This document shows positions 8,862 through 17,811 of a DNA stretch of 64,000 nucleotides, in pieces. The position numbers were made by a program, and so were the translations under genes. Each line of letters begins with the position of its first letter. Within the stretch, counting starts at the first letter, position 1. The stretch comes from Mycobacterium sp. GA-2829. GTDB taxonomy: Bacteria > Actinomycetota > Actinomycetes > Mycobacteriales > Mycobacteriaceae. The stretch spans positions 1-64,000 of the forward strand of contig NZ_LQIT01000033.1 of assembly GCF_001499965.1 (NCBI RefSeq), read 5' to 3'. The notes under the pieces were generated by a model, which was not told the DNA's origin, made no database searches, and was given only the letters and a program-made list of their open reading frames with translations.

Positions 8862-9761
8862 GTGACACGTCCACGACCTTCCATCGGGCCGGCGCTGGCC
8901 GGTGCGGTTGATCTGTCCGCGCTCAAGCAACGTCCCGCCGCCGAGTCGGCCGGACCCGCCGGGGCGGGTGGCCCCGGCGGTGTCGAGGTGACCGAGGCCA
9001 ACCTCGAAGCCGAGGTGCTGATCCGGTCGAGTCAGGTACCTGTCGTCGTGCTGTTGTGGTCTCCGCGCAGCGACTCCAGCGTCGCGCTGGGGCAGACGCT
9101 CGCGGACCTGGCCGCCGCCGACGCAGGCAAGTGGTCGCTGGCGACGGTCAACGTCGACACCACCCCGCGCGTCGCGCAGATGTTCGGCGTGCAGGCGGTG
9201 CCGACGGTGGTCGCCCTCGCCGGGGGTCAGCCGATCTCGAGTTTCCAGGGTCCGCAGCCGGCCGATCAGCTGCGCCGCTGGATCGACTCCCTGCTCGAGG
9301 CGACGGCAGGCAAGCTGTCGGGCTCCGGGGATCCGGATCAGCCCGAGCAGGTCGACCCCGAGGTCGCCCAGGCGCGCGCCCACCTCGACAACGGCGACTT
9401 CGACGCCGCGCTGAGCGCCTACCAGGCGATCCTCGACGCGAACCCGAACCACGTGGAGGCCAAGGGCGCGGTCCGCCAGATCGTGTTCCTGCAGCGCGCC
9501 ACGACGCAGAGCCCCGATGCGGTGGCCGTCGCCGACGCCGCCCCCGGCGACGTCGACGCCGCATTCGCCGCGGCCGACGTCGAGATCCTCCAGCAGCAGG
9601 TGTCCGCCGCGTTCGACCGGTTGATCGCTCTGGTCAAGCGCACCGCGGGCGACGACCGCACCCGGGTGCGGACCCGGCTCATCGAACTGTTCGAGCTGTT
9701 CGACCCGGCCGACCCCGAGGTCATCGCTGGCCGGCGCAACCTCGCCAACGCCCTCTACTGA
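8862..9761 (+). CDS. Thioredoxin-fold/TPR protein without the CxxC motif (CnoX/YbbN-like)
   Basis: A 299-aa protein. Residues about 40-155 form a thioredoxin fold with the usual cis-Pro loop (VQAVPTVVALAGGQP), but the WCxxC motif reads W66-S-P-R-S70: both cysteines are replaced by Ser, so it cannot do disulfide exchange. Residues about 175-299 are helical TPR-like repeats (ARAHLDNGDFDAALSAYQAI). This matches the CnoX/YbbN group, which acts as a holdase chaperone with GroEL/DnaK in E. coli. The GTG at 8862 gives VTRPRPSIGPALAGAVDLS, the conserved mycobacterial start. Position matches Rv1324. Confidence 0.88.
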   Translation: MTRPRPSIGPALAGAVDLSALKQRPAAESAGPAGAGGPGGVEVTEANLEAEVLIRSSQVPVVVLLWSPRSDSSVALGQTLADLAAADAGKWSLATVNVDTTPRVAQMFGVQAVPTVVALAGGQPISSFQGPQPADQLRRWIDSLLEATAGKLSGSGDPDQPEQVDPEVAQARAHLDNGDFDAALSAYQAILDANPNHVEAKGAVRQIVFLQRATTQSPDAVAVADAAPGDVDAAFAAADVEILQQQVSAAFDRLIALVKRTAGDDRTRVRTRLIELFELFDPADPEVIAGRRNLANALY

Positions 9762-9769
9762 CAGCCGCT

Positions 9770-9824
9770 GACTCTGCGCTCAGGGCGCGAAAGCTCGAGT
9801 GAGCGACGCCCTGGGCGCAGAGTC
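9770..9824. terminator. Bidirectional terminator hairpin between convergent genes
   Basis: GACTCTGCGC (9770-9779) pairs with GCGCAGAGTC (9815-9824); a G-T pair and CAGGGCG/CGCCCTG extend the stem to 18 bp around a 19-nt loop. It fills the gap between the ends of the thioredoxin-fold gene and glgB. No T run is present on either side. Confidence 0.7.
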
Positions 9825-9832
9825 AACGCAGG

Positions 9833-12109
9833 TCAGGACAGGGGTGGGGCCGTCGGCGGTTCCTGTTCGACGGGCGCCTCGGCGGGCACCGGTTCGAACC
9901 ACAGCGCCGACAGCGGCGGCAGCACCATGACCGCCGACGCGGGCCGTCCGTGCCACGGGTCGTCGGTGGCCTGCACCGCGCCGTAATTGCCGATCCCGGC
10001 GCCGTTGTAGTCGGTGGCGTCGGTGTTGAGCACCTCGCGCCAGGTCCCCGCGTGCGGCAACCCGAGCCGGTACTGGCTGTGCTCGGAGCCGGAGAAGTTG
10101 AACACGCACGCCAGTACCGAACCGTCGTCGCCGTAGCGCAGGAAGCTCAGCACGTTGTTCGCCGAGTCGTTGGCGTCGATCCACGAGTAGCCCTCAGGGC
10201 TGGTGTCGTGTGACCACAGCGCGCGGTGGCTGGTGTAGATGCCGTTCATGTCCGAGATCATCCGCAGGATGCCGGTCGAGTAGCTCTGCTCGTCGAGCTG
10301 GTACCAGTCGACGCCGCGTTCCTCGGACCACTCTGCGCGCTGGCCGAACTCCTGGCCCTGGAACAGCAACTGCTTACCGGGGTGGGCCCACTGGTAGGCC
10401 AGCAGCTGGCGCACACCCGCGGCCTTGCGGTGGTCGTCGCCGGGCATCCGGCCCCACAACGTGCCCTTGCCGTGCACCACCTCGTCGTGGCTGATCGGCA
10501 GCACATAGTTCTCGCTGAACGCGTACAGCATCGAGAACGTCATCTCGTGGTGGTGGTAGCTGCGGTGGATGGGGTCACGGCTGACGAACGCCAGCGTGTC
10601 GTTCATCCAGCCCATGTTCCACTTCATCGAGAAGCCGAGCCCGCCGAGGTTGGTCGGGCGCGTGACACCCGGCCACGACGTCGACTCCTCGGCGATCGTC
10701 ACGATGCCGGGGCTGGCCTTGTGCACGGTGGCGTTCATCTCCTGCAGGAACTGCACCGCCTCCAGGTTCTCCCGGCCGCCGTAGACGTTCGGCGTCCATC
10801 CGCCCTCGGGGCGGGAGTAGTCCAGGTAGAGCATCGACGCGACGGCGTCGACCCGCAGCCCGTCGACGTGGTACTCCTGCAGCCAGTACAGCGCGTTGGC
10901 CACCAGGAAGTTGCGGACCTCGGCCCGGCCGAAGTCGAAAACGTATGTGCCCCAATCCAACTGCTCACCGCGCCGCGGGTCGGCGTGTTCGTAGAGGGGG
11001 GTGCCGTCGAACCGGCCCAGCGCCCACGAGTCCTTGGGGAAGTGGGCGGGCACCCAGTCCACGATGACCCCGATACCGGCCTGGTGCAGCCGGTCGACCA
11101 GGTAGCGGAACTCGTCGGGGGAGCCCAGCCGTGACGTCGGCGCGTAGTACGAGGTGACCTGGTAGCCCCACGATCCGCCGAACGGATGCTCGGCCACCGG
11201 CAGCATCTCGACGTGCGTGAAACCGTTGCCGAGCACGTATTCGGTCAGCTGGTCGGCGAGCTCGACGTAGGACAGCCCCGGCCGCCACGACATGAGGTGC
11301 ACCTCGAGGGTGCTCATCGGTTCGAACACCGGATTCTTCGCCGCGCGCTCGGTCATCCACGCGTCGTCGGACCAGCTGTAGGTGCTCTTGGTGACCCGCG
11401 ACGCCGTCTGCGGCGGCACCTCGGTGGCGAACGCCATCGGATCGGCGCGCTCGCTGACCACGCCGTCGGCGCCGTGGATGCGGAACTTGTAGAGCCCGTC
11501 GACCGGGAAGTCCGGCCAGAACAGCTCCCACACCCCGGTGGAGCCGAGCACGCGCAGCTGCGCCTCGTTGCCCTCCCAATGGTTGAAGTCGCCGATCAGC
11601 TGCACACCCTTGGCGTTGGGCGCCCACACCGCGAACGACACCCCCTCGACCACCCCGTCGGGGGTTTCGAAGCTGCGCGGATGCGCCCCGAGCACCTCCC
11701 ACAGCCGTTCGTGGCGGCCCTCGGAGAACAGGTGCAGATCCATCTCGCCGAGCGTGGGCAGGAACCGGTACGCGTCGGCGGTGCGGTGGATGTGCGGCTG
11801 TTCGCCCCCGTGGTCGTAGCTGACCTCGAGGCGGTAGTCGATCAGCCCGGTGAACGGCAGGGTCACCGCGAACAGGCCGGCCTCGAGGTGGGTGAAGACG
11901 TGGCGCTGCCCGCCGACGACGGCGGCGACCTCGACCGCGTGCGGACGGTAGGCCCGGATCACGGTGTGGTCGTCGTACTCGTGGGCGCCGAGGATCGAAT
12001 GTGGATCGTGGTGCTCACCGGCGAGTAGCCGGTTGAGGTCGGCGGTGTGCGGCCGCAGCTGCGGGCTGGCGGTCACGGTGGTGTCGGTCAGTCGCTCGGT
12101 GTTGGCCAT
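9833..12109 (-). CDS. glgB: 1,4-alpha-glucan branching enzyme
   Basis: GlgB puts alpha-1,6 branches into alpha-glucan made by GlgE. The 758-aa GH13 protein has N-terminal CBM48-type modules (SFAVWAPNAKGVQLIGDFN), the catalytic barrel with YHVDGLRVDAVAS (nucleophile Asp), TIAEESTSWPGVT (acid/base Glu) and LPISHDEVVHGK (transition-state Asp), and a C-terminal beta domain. Start ATG 12109 (MANTERLTD) lies 7 nt after the glgE stop, so the two are one minus-strand operon. Position matches Rv1326c; the PE_PGRS gene present before it in M. tuberculosis is absent. Confidence 0.95.
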   Translation of the reverse strand: MANTERLTDTTVTASPQLRPHTADLNRLLAGEHHDPHSILGAHEYDDHTVIRAYRPHAVEVAAVVGGQRHVFTHLEAGLFAVTLPFTGLIDYRLEVSYDHGGEQPHIHRTADAYRFLPTLGEMDLHLFSEGRHERLWEVLGAHPRSFETPDGVVEGVSFAVWAPNAKGVQLIGDFNHWEGNEAQLRVLGSTGVWELFWPDFPVDGLYKFRIHGADGVVSERADPMAFATEVPPQTASRVTKSTYSWSDDAWMTERAAKNPVFEPMSTLEVHLMSWRPGLSYVELADQLTEYVLGNGFTHVEMLPVAEHPFGGSWGYQVTSYYAPTSRLGSPDEFRYLVDRLHQAGIGVIVDWVPAHFPKDSWALGRFDGTPLYEHADPRRGEQLDWGTYVFDFGRAEVRNFLVANALYWLQEYHVDGLRVDAVASMLYLDYSRPEGGWTPNVYGGRENLEAVQFLQEMNATVHKASPGIVTIAEESTSWPGVTRPTNLGGLGFSMKWNMGWMNDTLAFVSRDPIHRSYHHHEMTFSMLYAFSENYVLPISHDEVVHGKGTLWGRMPGDDHRKAAGVRQLLAYQWAHPGKQLLFQGQEFGQRAEWSEERGVDWYQLDEQSYSTGILRMISDMNGIYTSHRALWSHDTSPEGYSWIDANDSANNVLSFLRYGDDGSVLACVFNFSGSEHSQYRLGLPHAGTWREVLNTDATDYNGAGIGNYGAVQATDDPWHGRPASAVMVLPPLSALWFEPVPAEAPVEQEPPTAPPLS

Positions 12110-12116
12110 GTGCGTG

Positions 12117-14213
12117 TCACTCCCTACGCAGTAGGTTGAGTCGTCGGTCTGCGGGCACCTGGGGCATGTTGAGCACATGCGCGACCGCCCGTGCGGGCTC
12201 GATGCGCACGTAGTTCGACTGCCCCCATTGGTATTCCTCTCCGGTGATCTCGTCGCGGACCCAGAACCTGTCGTAGGGCTCCATTCCCAATGCGCCCATG
12301 TCCAACCACACTGTGGCCTCTTCGGGCCCGAATGGGTTGAGCGTCACGACGACGAGCACCTGGTCACCGGTGGTCGGGTCGAACTTGCTGTAGGCCAGGA
12401 TCGCGTCGTTGTCGGGGTAGTGGAACCGGATGGTCCGCAGCTCGTGCAGTGCGGGGTGGACGCGCCGGATCTCGTTGAGCCGTGTGATGAACGGTTCGAG
12501 CGATTCACCATCGGCCAGTGCGGCATCGAAGTCACGGGGGCGCAACTGGTACTTCTCGGAGTCCAGGTACTCCTCGCTGCCCTCGCGCACCGGACGGTGT
12601 TCGAACAGTTCGTATCCGGAGTACACGCCCCAGACCGAACTCATCGTCGAGGCGAGCACCGCCCGGATCGCGAACATGCCGGGCCCGCCGTGCTGCAGGC
12701 TCTCGTGCAGGATGTCGGGGGTGTTGACGAACAGGTTGGGCCGCGCGTAGTCGGCGTGTTCGGCGATCTCCTCGCCGAACTCTGTCAGCTCGCTCTTCGA
12801 CGTCCGCCACGTGAAATACGTATACGACTGTGTGTAGCCGAGTTTCGCCAATCCGTACAGCCGAGCGGGCCGGGTGAACGCCTCGGCCAGGAACAGTACG
12901 TCGGGGTCCTCGTTCTTGATCTCCCCGATCAGCCACGCCCAGAAGTTGGGTGGTTTGGTATGCGGGTTGTCGACCCGGAACACCTTGACGCCGTGGGAGA
13001 TCCAGTACCGGACGACCCGCAGCACCTCCAGGTACAGACCCGTCGGGTCGTTGTCGAAATTGAGCGGGTAGATGTCCTGGTACTTCTTCGGTGGGTTCTC
13101 CGCGTAGGCGATGGTGCCGTCGGGCAGCACGGTGAACCACTCGGGATGGTCCTTGGCCCACGGATGGTCCGGTGCGCACTGCAGCGCCAGATCGAGCGCG
13201 ACCTCCAGACCCTCGTTGCGGGCCGCGGTGACGAACTCGTCGAAGTCGTCGATGGTGCCCAGATCCGGGTGCACCGCGTCGTGCCCGCCCTCGTCGCTGC
13301 CGATCGCCCACGGGGATCCGACGTCGCCCGGCCCCGCGGTGACGCTGTTGTTGGGGCCCTTGCGGTGCACCTTGCCGATCGGATGGATCGGCGGCAGGTA
13401 CACCACGTCGAAACCCATCCGGGCGACGCGGGGCAGCGCCTTGGCCGCGGTCGCGAACGTGCCGTGCACCGGGTTGCCCTGGCTGTCCCAGCCGCCGGTG
13501 GAGCGGGGGAAGAACTCGTACCAGGAGCCGAAACGCGCCAGCGGACGGTCCACCCAGACGCCGTATTGCTCGCCGCGGGTGACCAATTCGCGCAGCGGAT
13601 ACTGATCGAGCAGCGCGGTCACGTCCGCGGCCAGTGCCGCGCCCGCGCGGTAGTACGGGTCGCCGGGTGTGCGCAGCCGCTCGGAGGCCTCGATCAGCGG
13701 GTAGCGGTCCTGGCGGGGGACGCCGGTCGCCGCGCGCTCGAGCAGCCGGGCGCCGACGAGCAGATCGTTGTCCAGTTCGGACTCGCTCTGGCCGGCGTCG
13801 AGTTTGGCCGTGACATTGTGACGCCACGTCGCGATCGGATCGCCCCAGCCGTCGACCCGGTAGGTCCACAACCCGACCGCGTCGGGCACGAACTGGCCGT
13901 GGAAGACATCCGGTGTGCGGCCCTGGCTCATCGGCAGGGTCTGCGGTTTGACCCGCTGTGCGGGCGTCACCACTTCCTCGATGGGCACGGCCTGCGGCGC
14001 CCGATCGGCGGTGACCCGGCCGACGGGGGCGTCGCCGAGTTCGGGATAGCTCGTGCCGTGATAGCGGACCACAAGCGTGGCGGACACGGCGTCGTGGCCT
14101 TCCCGCCAGACCGTCGCCCGGACCGGCACCACTTCACCGACCACCGCTTTGGCCGGATACCGGCCACCGGATACCACGGGCGCGACGTCGTCGATTCCGA
14201 TACGGCCGGCCAC
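12117..14213 (-). CDS. glgE: Alpha-1,4-glucan:maltose-1-phosphate maltosyltransferase
   Basis: GlgE extends alpha-1,4-glucan with maltosyl units from maltose 1-phosphate, the last step of the trehalose-to-glucan (TreS-Pep2-GlgE-GlgB) route. In M. tuberculosis its loss is lethal because maltose 1-phosphate builds up. The 698-aa GH13_3 protein shows nucleophile Asp415 in VFRVDNPHTKP and acid/base Glu444 in LFLAEAFTRP; these agree with the known catalytic pair. The GTG at 14213 (VAGRIGIDD) has AGAGGAG five bases upstream; longer in-frame starts exist but add residues unlike the family. It heads the glgE-glgB operon, divergent from glgP. Confidence 0.95.
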   Translation of the reverse strand: MAGRIGIDDVAPVVSGGRYPAKAVVGEVVPVRATVWREGHDAVSATLVVRYHGTSYPELGDAPVGRVTADRAPQAVPIEEVVTPAQRVKPQTLPMSQGRTPDVFHGQFVPDAVGLWTYRVDGWGDPIATWRHNVTAKLDAGQSESELDNDLLVGARLLERAATGVPRQDRYPLIEASERLRTPGDPYYRAGAALAADVTALLDQYPLRELVTRGEQYGVWVDRPLARFGSWYEFFPRSTGGWDSQGNPVHGTFATAAKALPRVARMGFDVVYLPPIHPIGKVHRKGPNNSVTAGPGDVGSPWAIGSDEGGHDAVHPDLGTIDDFDEFVTAARNEGLEVALDLALQCAPDHPWAKDHPEWFTVLPDGTIAYAENPPKKYQDIYPLNFDNDPTGLYLEVLRVVRYWISHGVKVFRVDNPHTKPPNFWAWLIGEIKNEDPDVLFLAEAFTRPARLYGLAKLGYTQSYTYFTWRTSKSELTEFGEEIAEHADYARPNLFVNTPDILHESLQHGGPGMFAIRAVLASTMSSVWGVYSGYELFEHRPVREGSEEYLDSEKYQLRPRDFDAALADGESLEPFITRLNEIRRVHPALHELRTIRFHYPDNDAILAYSKFDPTTGDQVLVVVTLNPFGPEEATVWLDMGALGMEPYDRFWVRDEITGEEYQWGQSNYVRIEPARAVAHVLNMPQVPADRRLNLLRRE

Positions 14214-14372
14214 CACCACTCCTCTGACTGTCTTCGCGGCCGTCATCGTCGTCGTTGCGGCCACTGTGTCGGTTCGTTATGTGTCTCCGCGCCCTATACC
14301 CACCGTAGTGCGCGACCCAACCCGAAGCAGGCCGACCAATCACCGAGACGCTGCACGGGTTGGCGGAGTCAG

Positions 14373-14378
14373 TAAGGT
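14373..14378 (+). promoter_or_regulatory. -10 element upstream of glgP
   Basis: TAAGGT is followed by 8 nt and the GTG at 14387, so the glgP message should have almost no leader. The 173-bp divergent gap to glgE holds no other clear element that I could support. Confidence 0.5.
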
Positions 14379-14386
14379 TGAGTCGC

Positions 14387-16969
14387 GTGAAAGCCCTGCG
14401 CAGGTTCACCGTCCGAGCCCACCTTCCCGACCGGCTAGCCGCGCTGGAGCGGCTTTCGGTCAACCTCCGCTGGTCATGGGACAAACCGACCCAGGATCTG
14501 TTCGCCGACATCGACCCGAAACTGTGGCAGCAGATCGGCTGCGATCCGGTCGCACTGCTCGGCGGGGTCTCGCCGCGCCGGCTCGACGAACTCGCCCGCG
14601 ACGAATCCTTCGTGCGCCGCCTCGACGGGCTGGCCGCCGATCTCGACGACTACCTGGCGCGGCCGCTGTGGTACCAGCAGCAGCTCGAGAACGGCGCGGA
14701 ACTGCCCAACGGCATCGCCTACTTCTCGATGGAGTTCGGCGTCGCCGAGGTGCTGCCGAACTACTCCGGCGGTCTGGGCATCCTCGCCGGCGACCACCTC
14801 AAGTCGGCGTCGGATCTGGGCCTGCCGCTGATCGCCGTCGGCCTGTACTACCGCTCGGGCTACTTCCGGCAGTCGCTGACCGCCGACGGCTGGCAGCACG
14901 AGAACTATCCGTCGCTCGACCCGCAGGGGTTGCCGCTGCGCCTGCTCACCGACGCCGCGGGCGAGCAGGTCCTCGTCGAACTGGCGATGCCCGAGGACGC
15001 CACACTGCGCGCGCGGGTGTGGGTGGCGCAGGTCGGGCGGATCCCGCTGCTGCTACTCGACTCCGACATCCCGGAGAACGACCACGATCTGCGCGGAGTC
15101 ACCGACCGCCTCTACGGCGGCGACCAGGAACACCGGATCAAACAGGAACTCCTCGCCGGGATCGGCGGCGTGCGGGCCATCCGGGCGTTCACCGAGATCG
15201 AGGGCCTGCCCGCCCCGGAGGTGTTCCACATGAACGAGGGCCACGCCGGTTTCCTCGGTGTGGAGCGCATCCGCGAATTCATCGACGCCGGACTGGATTT
15301 CGACACCGCGCTGACGGTGGTGCGGTCCTCGACGGTGTTCACCACCCACACCCCGGTGCCCGCGGGTATCGACCGGTTCCCGGTGGAGATGATCAAGCGG
15401 TACTTCGGGGAGTCGCATCTGCTCGCCGGTGTCCCGCTGGACCGCATCGTCGGGTTCGGTGCCGAGGACGACCCGTCGAAGTTCAACATGGCCCACATGG
15501 GGCTGCGGCTGGCGCAGCGCGCCAACGGGGTCTCGCTGCTGCACGGACGGGTCAGCCGCGAGATGTTCAACGAACTGTGGCCGGGTTTCGACCCGGGAGA
15601 GGTGCCGATCGGGTCGATCACCAACGGTGTGCACGCGCCGACGTGGGCGGCGCCGCAGTGGATGGAACTGGGTCGCGAACTGCTCGGCACACACGATCTG
15701 GCGCAGCTGCGCGAGACCGACGCCTGGGAGCGGCTGCAGGAGGTGGACCCGGGTCACCTGTGGTGGATCCGGTCGCAGCTGCGCAAGGCGCTCGTCGAGG
15801 ACGTCCGGGTGCGGGTGCGCAGATCGTGGCTCGAGCGGGGTGCCGCTGAAGCCGAATTGGGTTGGATCGCAACGGCTTTCGATCCCGATGTGCTGACCAT
15901 CGGGTTCGCCCGCCGGGTGCCCACCTACAAGCGGTTGACGCTGATGCTGCGCGATCCGGCGCGGCTGGAGAGGCTGCTGCTCGACAAGGAGCGGCCGGTG
16001 CAGCTGATCGTGGCGGGGAAATCCCACCCGGCCGACGACGGCGGCAAGGCGCTGATCCAGCAGGTGGTGCGGTTCGCCGACCGCCACGAGGTGCGGCACC
16101 GCATCGCGTTCCTGCCGGACTACGACATGTCGATGGCGCGGCAGCTGTACTACGGCTGCGACGTGTGGTTGAACAATCCGCTGCGCCCGCTCGAGGCGTG
16201 CGGCACGTCGGGGATGAAGAGCGCGCTCAACGGCGGGCTGAACCTGTCGATCCGCGACGGCTGGTGGGACGAGTGGTTCGACGGGGAGAACGGGTGGGAG
16301 ATCCCGACCGCCGACGGCCTCGCCGACGAGAACCGCCGCGACGATCTGGAGGCCGCCGCGCTCTACGACCTCGTCGAGCAGTCGGTGGCACCGAAGTTCT
16401 ACGAGCGCGACGAACACGGCATCCCGATCCGCTGGGTCGAGATGGTCCGCCACACGCTCAAGTCGCTCGGCCCGAAGGTGCTGGCCTCGCGGATGGTGCG
16501 CGACTACACCGAGAAGTACTACGCGCCGGCCGCGCAGTCGCTGCGCCGGACCGTCGCCGACGCAGACGGTTCGGCGTACGGTGCGGCCGCCGAACTGGCC
16601 GACTACCGGCGCCGGGTGCAGAAGGCGTGGCCGAAGGTCGAGGTGACCGAGGTGGACAGCTCCGGGCTGCCCGACACCCCGCTGCTCAACTCCGAGCTGA
16701 CGCTGACCGCGACGGTGGCGCTGGCCGGGCTGCAGCCCGACGAGGTGTCCGTGCAGGCGGTGCTCGGGCGCGTCGACGCCGGCGACACGCTGCTCGATCC
16801 GCTGACGGTGCCGATGGCGCACACCGGTGCCACCGACGACGGCAGGCAGGTCTACACGACGACGACACCGCTGCCCGTCGCCGGTCCGGTCGGCTACACC
16901 GTGCGGGTGCTGCCGCACCACCGGCTGCTGGCCGCCGACAACGAGCTCGGCCTGGTCACGTTGGCGTGA
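14387..16969 (+). CDS. glgP: Alpha-glucan phosphorylase
   Basis: GlgP releases glucose 1-phosphate from alpha-1,4-glucan; in mycobacteria it opposes GlgE/GlgB, its divergent neighbours. The 860-aa protein is of the GT35 type with an N-terminal DUF3417 region (RLSVNLRWSWDKPTQDLF). The PLP-binding lysine lies in the conserved ACGTSGMKSALNGGLN block, and FHMNEGHAGF and TTHTPVPAGIDRF are also present. GTG 14387 gives VKALRRFTVRAHLP and sits 8 nt after TAAGGT. The stop overlaps the start of the next gene (GTGA). Position matches Rv1328. Confidence 0.94.
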   Translation: MKALRRFTVRAHLPDRLAALERLSVNLRWSWDKPTQDLFADIDPKLWQQIGCDPVALLGGVSPRRLDELARDESFVRRLDGLAADLDDYLARPLWYQQQLENGAELPNGIAYFSMEFGVAEVLPNYSGGLGILAGDHLKSASDLGLPLIAVGLYYRSGYFRQSLTADGWQHENYPSLDPQGLPLRLLTDAAGEQVLVELAMPEDATLRARVWVAQVGRIPLLLLDSDIPENDHDLRGVTDRLYGGDQEHRIKQELLAGIGGVRAIRAFTEIEGLPAPEVFHMNEGHAGFLGVERIREFIDAGLDFDTALTVVRSSTVFTTHTPVPAGIDRFPVEMIKRYFGESHLLAGVPLDRIVGFGAEDDPSKFNMAHMGLRLAQRANGVSLLHGRVSREMFNELWPGFDPGEVPIGSITNGVHAPTWAAPQWMELGRELLGTHDLAQLRETDAWERLQEVDPGHLWWIRSQLRKALVEDVRVRVRRSWLERGAAEAELGWIATAFDPDVLTIGFARRVPTYKRLTLMLRDPARLERLLLDKERPVQLIVAGKSHPADDGGKALIQQVVRFADRHEVRHRIAFLPDYDMSMARQLYYGCDVWLNNPLRPLEACGTSGMKSALNGGLNLSIRDGWWDEWFDGENGWEIPTADGLADENRRDDLEAAALYDLVEQSVAPKFYERDEHGIPIRWVEMVRHTLKSLGPKVLASRMVRDYTEKYYAPAAQSLRRTVADADGSAYGAAAELADYRRRVQKAWPKVEVTEVDSSGLPDTPLLNSELTLTATVALAGLQPDEVSVQAVLGRVDAGDTLLDPLTVPMAHTGATDDGRQVYTTTTPLPVAGPVGYTVRVLPHHRLLAADNELGLVTLA

Positions 16970-17808
16970 GCCTGGTCCGGCAGATCGGCGGCGGACCGTA
17001 CGCGCTGGCCGCGGGCGCCGACGGCGCGATGTGGGTGACCCTCGTCCACGACGGGGCGATCGCCCGGGTCGGCGCCGACGGCGCCGTCGACCGCTTCCCG
17101 GTGGCCGAGGGTTCGCGGCCGTCGCTGATCACCTCGGGCCCCGACGGCGCGCTGTGGTTCACCCGCAACGGCGACGACCGCATCGGCCGCATCACCACCG
17201 CGGGTGAGCTCACCGAGTTCGCGCTCGGAGAGGGCAGTGCGCCGTTCGGGATCTGCGTCGGCGCCGACGGGGCGCTGTGGTTCACCGAGATGGGCGTCGG
17301 CGGCATCGGGCGGATCACCGTCGACGGTGAGGTCAGCGGCGAGGCGTCGGCACGCGGAACGCCGTCGATGATCACCCGCGGCCCCGACGACGCACTGTGG
17401 TTCACGCTGAATGCGGGCAGCGCGATCGGCAGGCTGCATCCGGCGGACGGGCTGACCATCCGCGAGCTGCCGACCCGCGGCGCCGGTCCGGTGGGTATCA
17501 CCGCCACGCACGACGACGCGATCTGGTTCACCGAGATCCTCGCCGACAAGCTGGGGCGGATCCCGCTCGACGGGGCGCTGCAGGAGATCGACATGCCCGG
17601 GAAACCCCATGCGGTGGTGGCCGATCCGTCCGGCGGCGTGTGGGTCAGCCTCTGGGGTGCCGATCAGCTGGCGCGCATCGGCTTCGACGGTGAGGTGGAG
17701 ACCTTCGACCTCCCACGCGGCAGCGAACCGCACGGGCTGGCCATCGGTCCCGACGGGGCGCTGTGGGCGGCGCTGGAGTCCGGATTCGTCGTCCGCGTCC
17801 CGGACTGA
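16966..17808 (+). CDS. Vgb-like seven-repeat beta-propeller (putative streptogramin B lyase family)
   Basis: The 280-aa protein is made of about seven repeats of the form GPDGALWFT...IGRI, the beta-propeller signature of virginiamycin B lyase (Vgb). Vgb opens the streptogramin B ring with His228, His270 and Glu284 (S. aureus numbering); here His215 (GKPHAVV), His256 (SEPHGLA) and Glu271 are candidates, but the spacing is off by one residue on each side, so lyase activity is uncertain. It starts at GTG 16966, overlapping the glgP stop by 4 nt, so it is translated from the glgP mRNA. No signal peptide is seen. M. tuberculosis has no gene here. Confidence 0.75.
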   Translation: MSLVRQIGGGPYALAAGADGAMWVTLVHDGAIARVGADGAVDRFPVAEGSRPSLITSGPDGALWFTRNGDDRIGRITTAGELTEFALGEGSAPFGICVGADGALWFTEMGVGGIGRITVDGEVSGEASARGTPSMITRGPDDALWFTLNAGSAIGRLHPADGLTIRELPTRGAGPVGITATHDDAIWFTEILADKLGRIPLDGALQEIDMPGKPHAVVADPSGGVWVSLWGADQLARIGFDGEVETFDLPRGSEPHGLAIGPDGALWAALESGFVVRVPD

Positions 17809-17811
17809 GGG

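Noticed and set aside
12177..14375. Open frame of 732 codons on the plus strand across glgE
   Set aside because: It is the exact antisense of glgE, with no recognisable motif; GlgE is unmistakable.
15053..16921. Long minus-strand frame across glgP
   Set aside because: Shadow of glgP; protein-like only in length.
15862..16965. In-frame upstream extension of the Vgb-like gene
   Set aside because: The extension overlaps glgP in another frame and is low-complexity; GTG 16966 with its GTGA overlap is the natural start.
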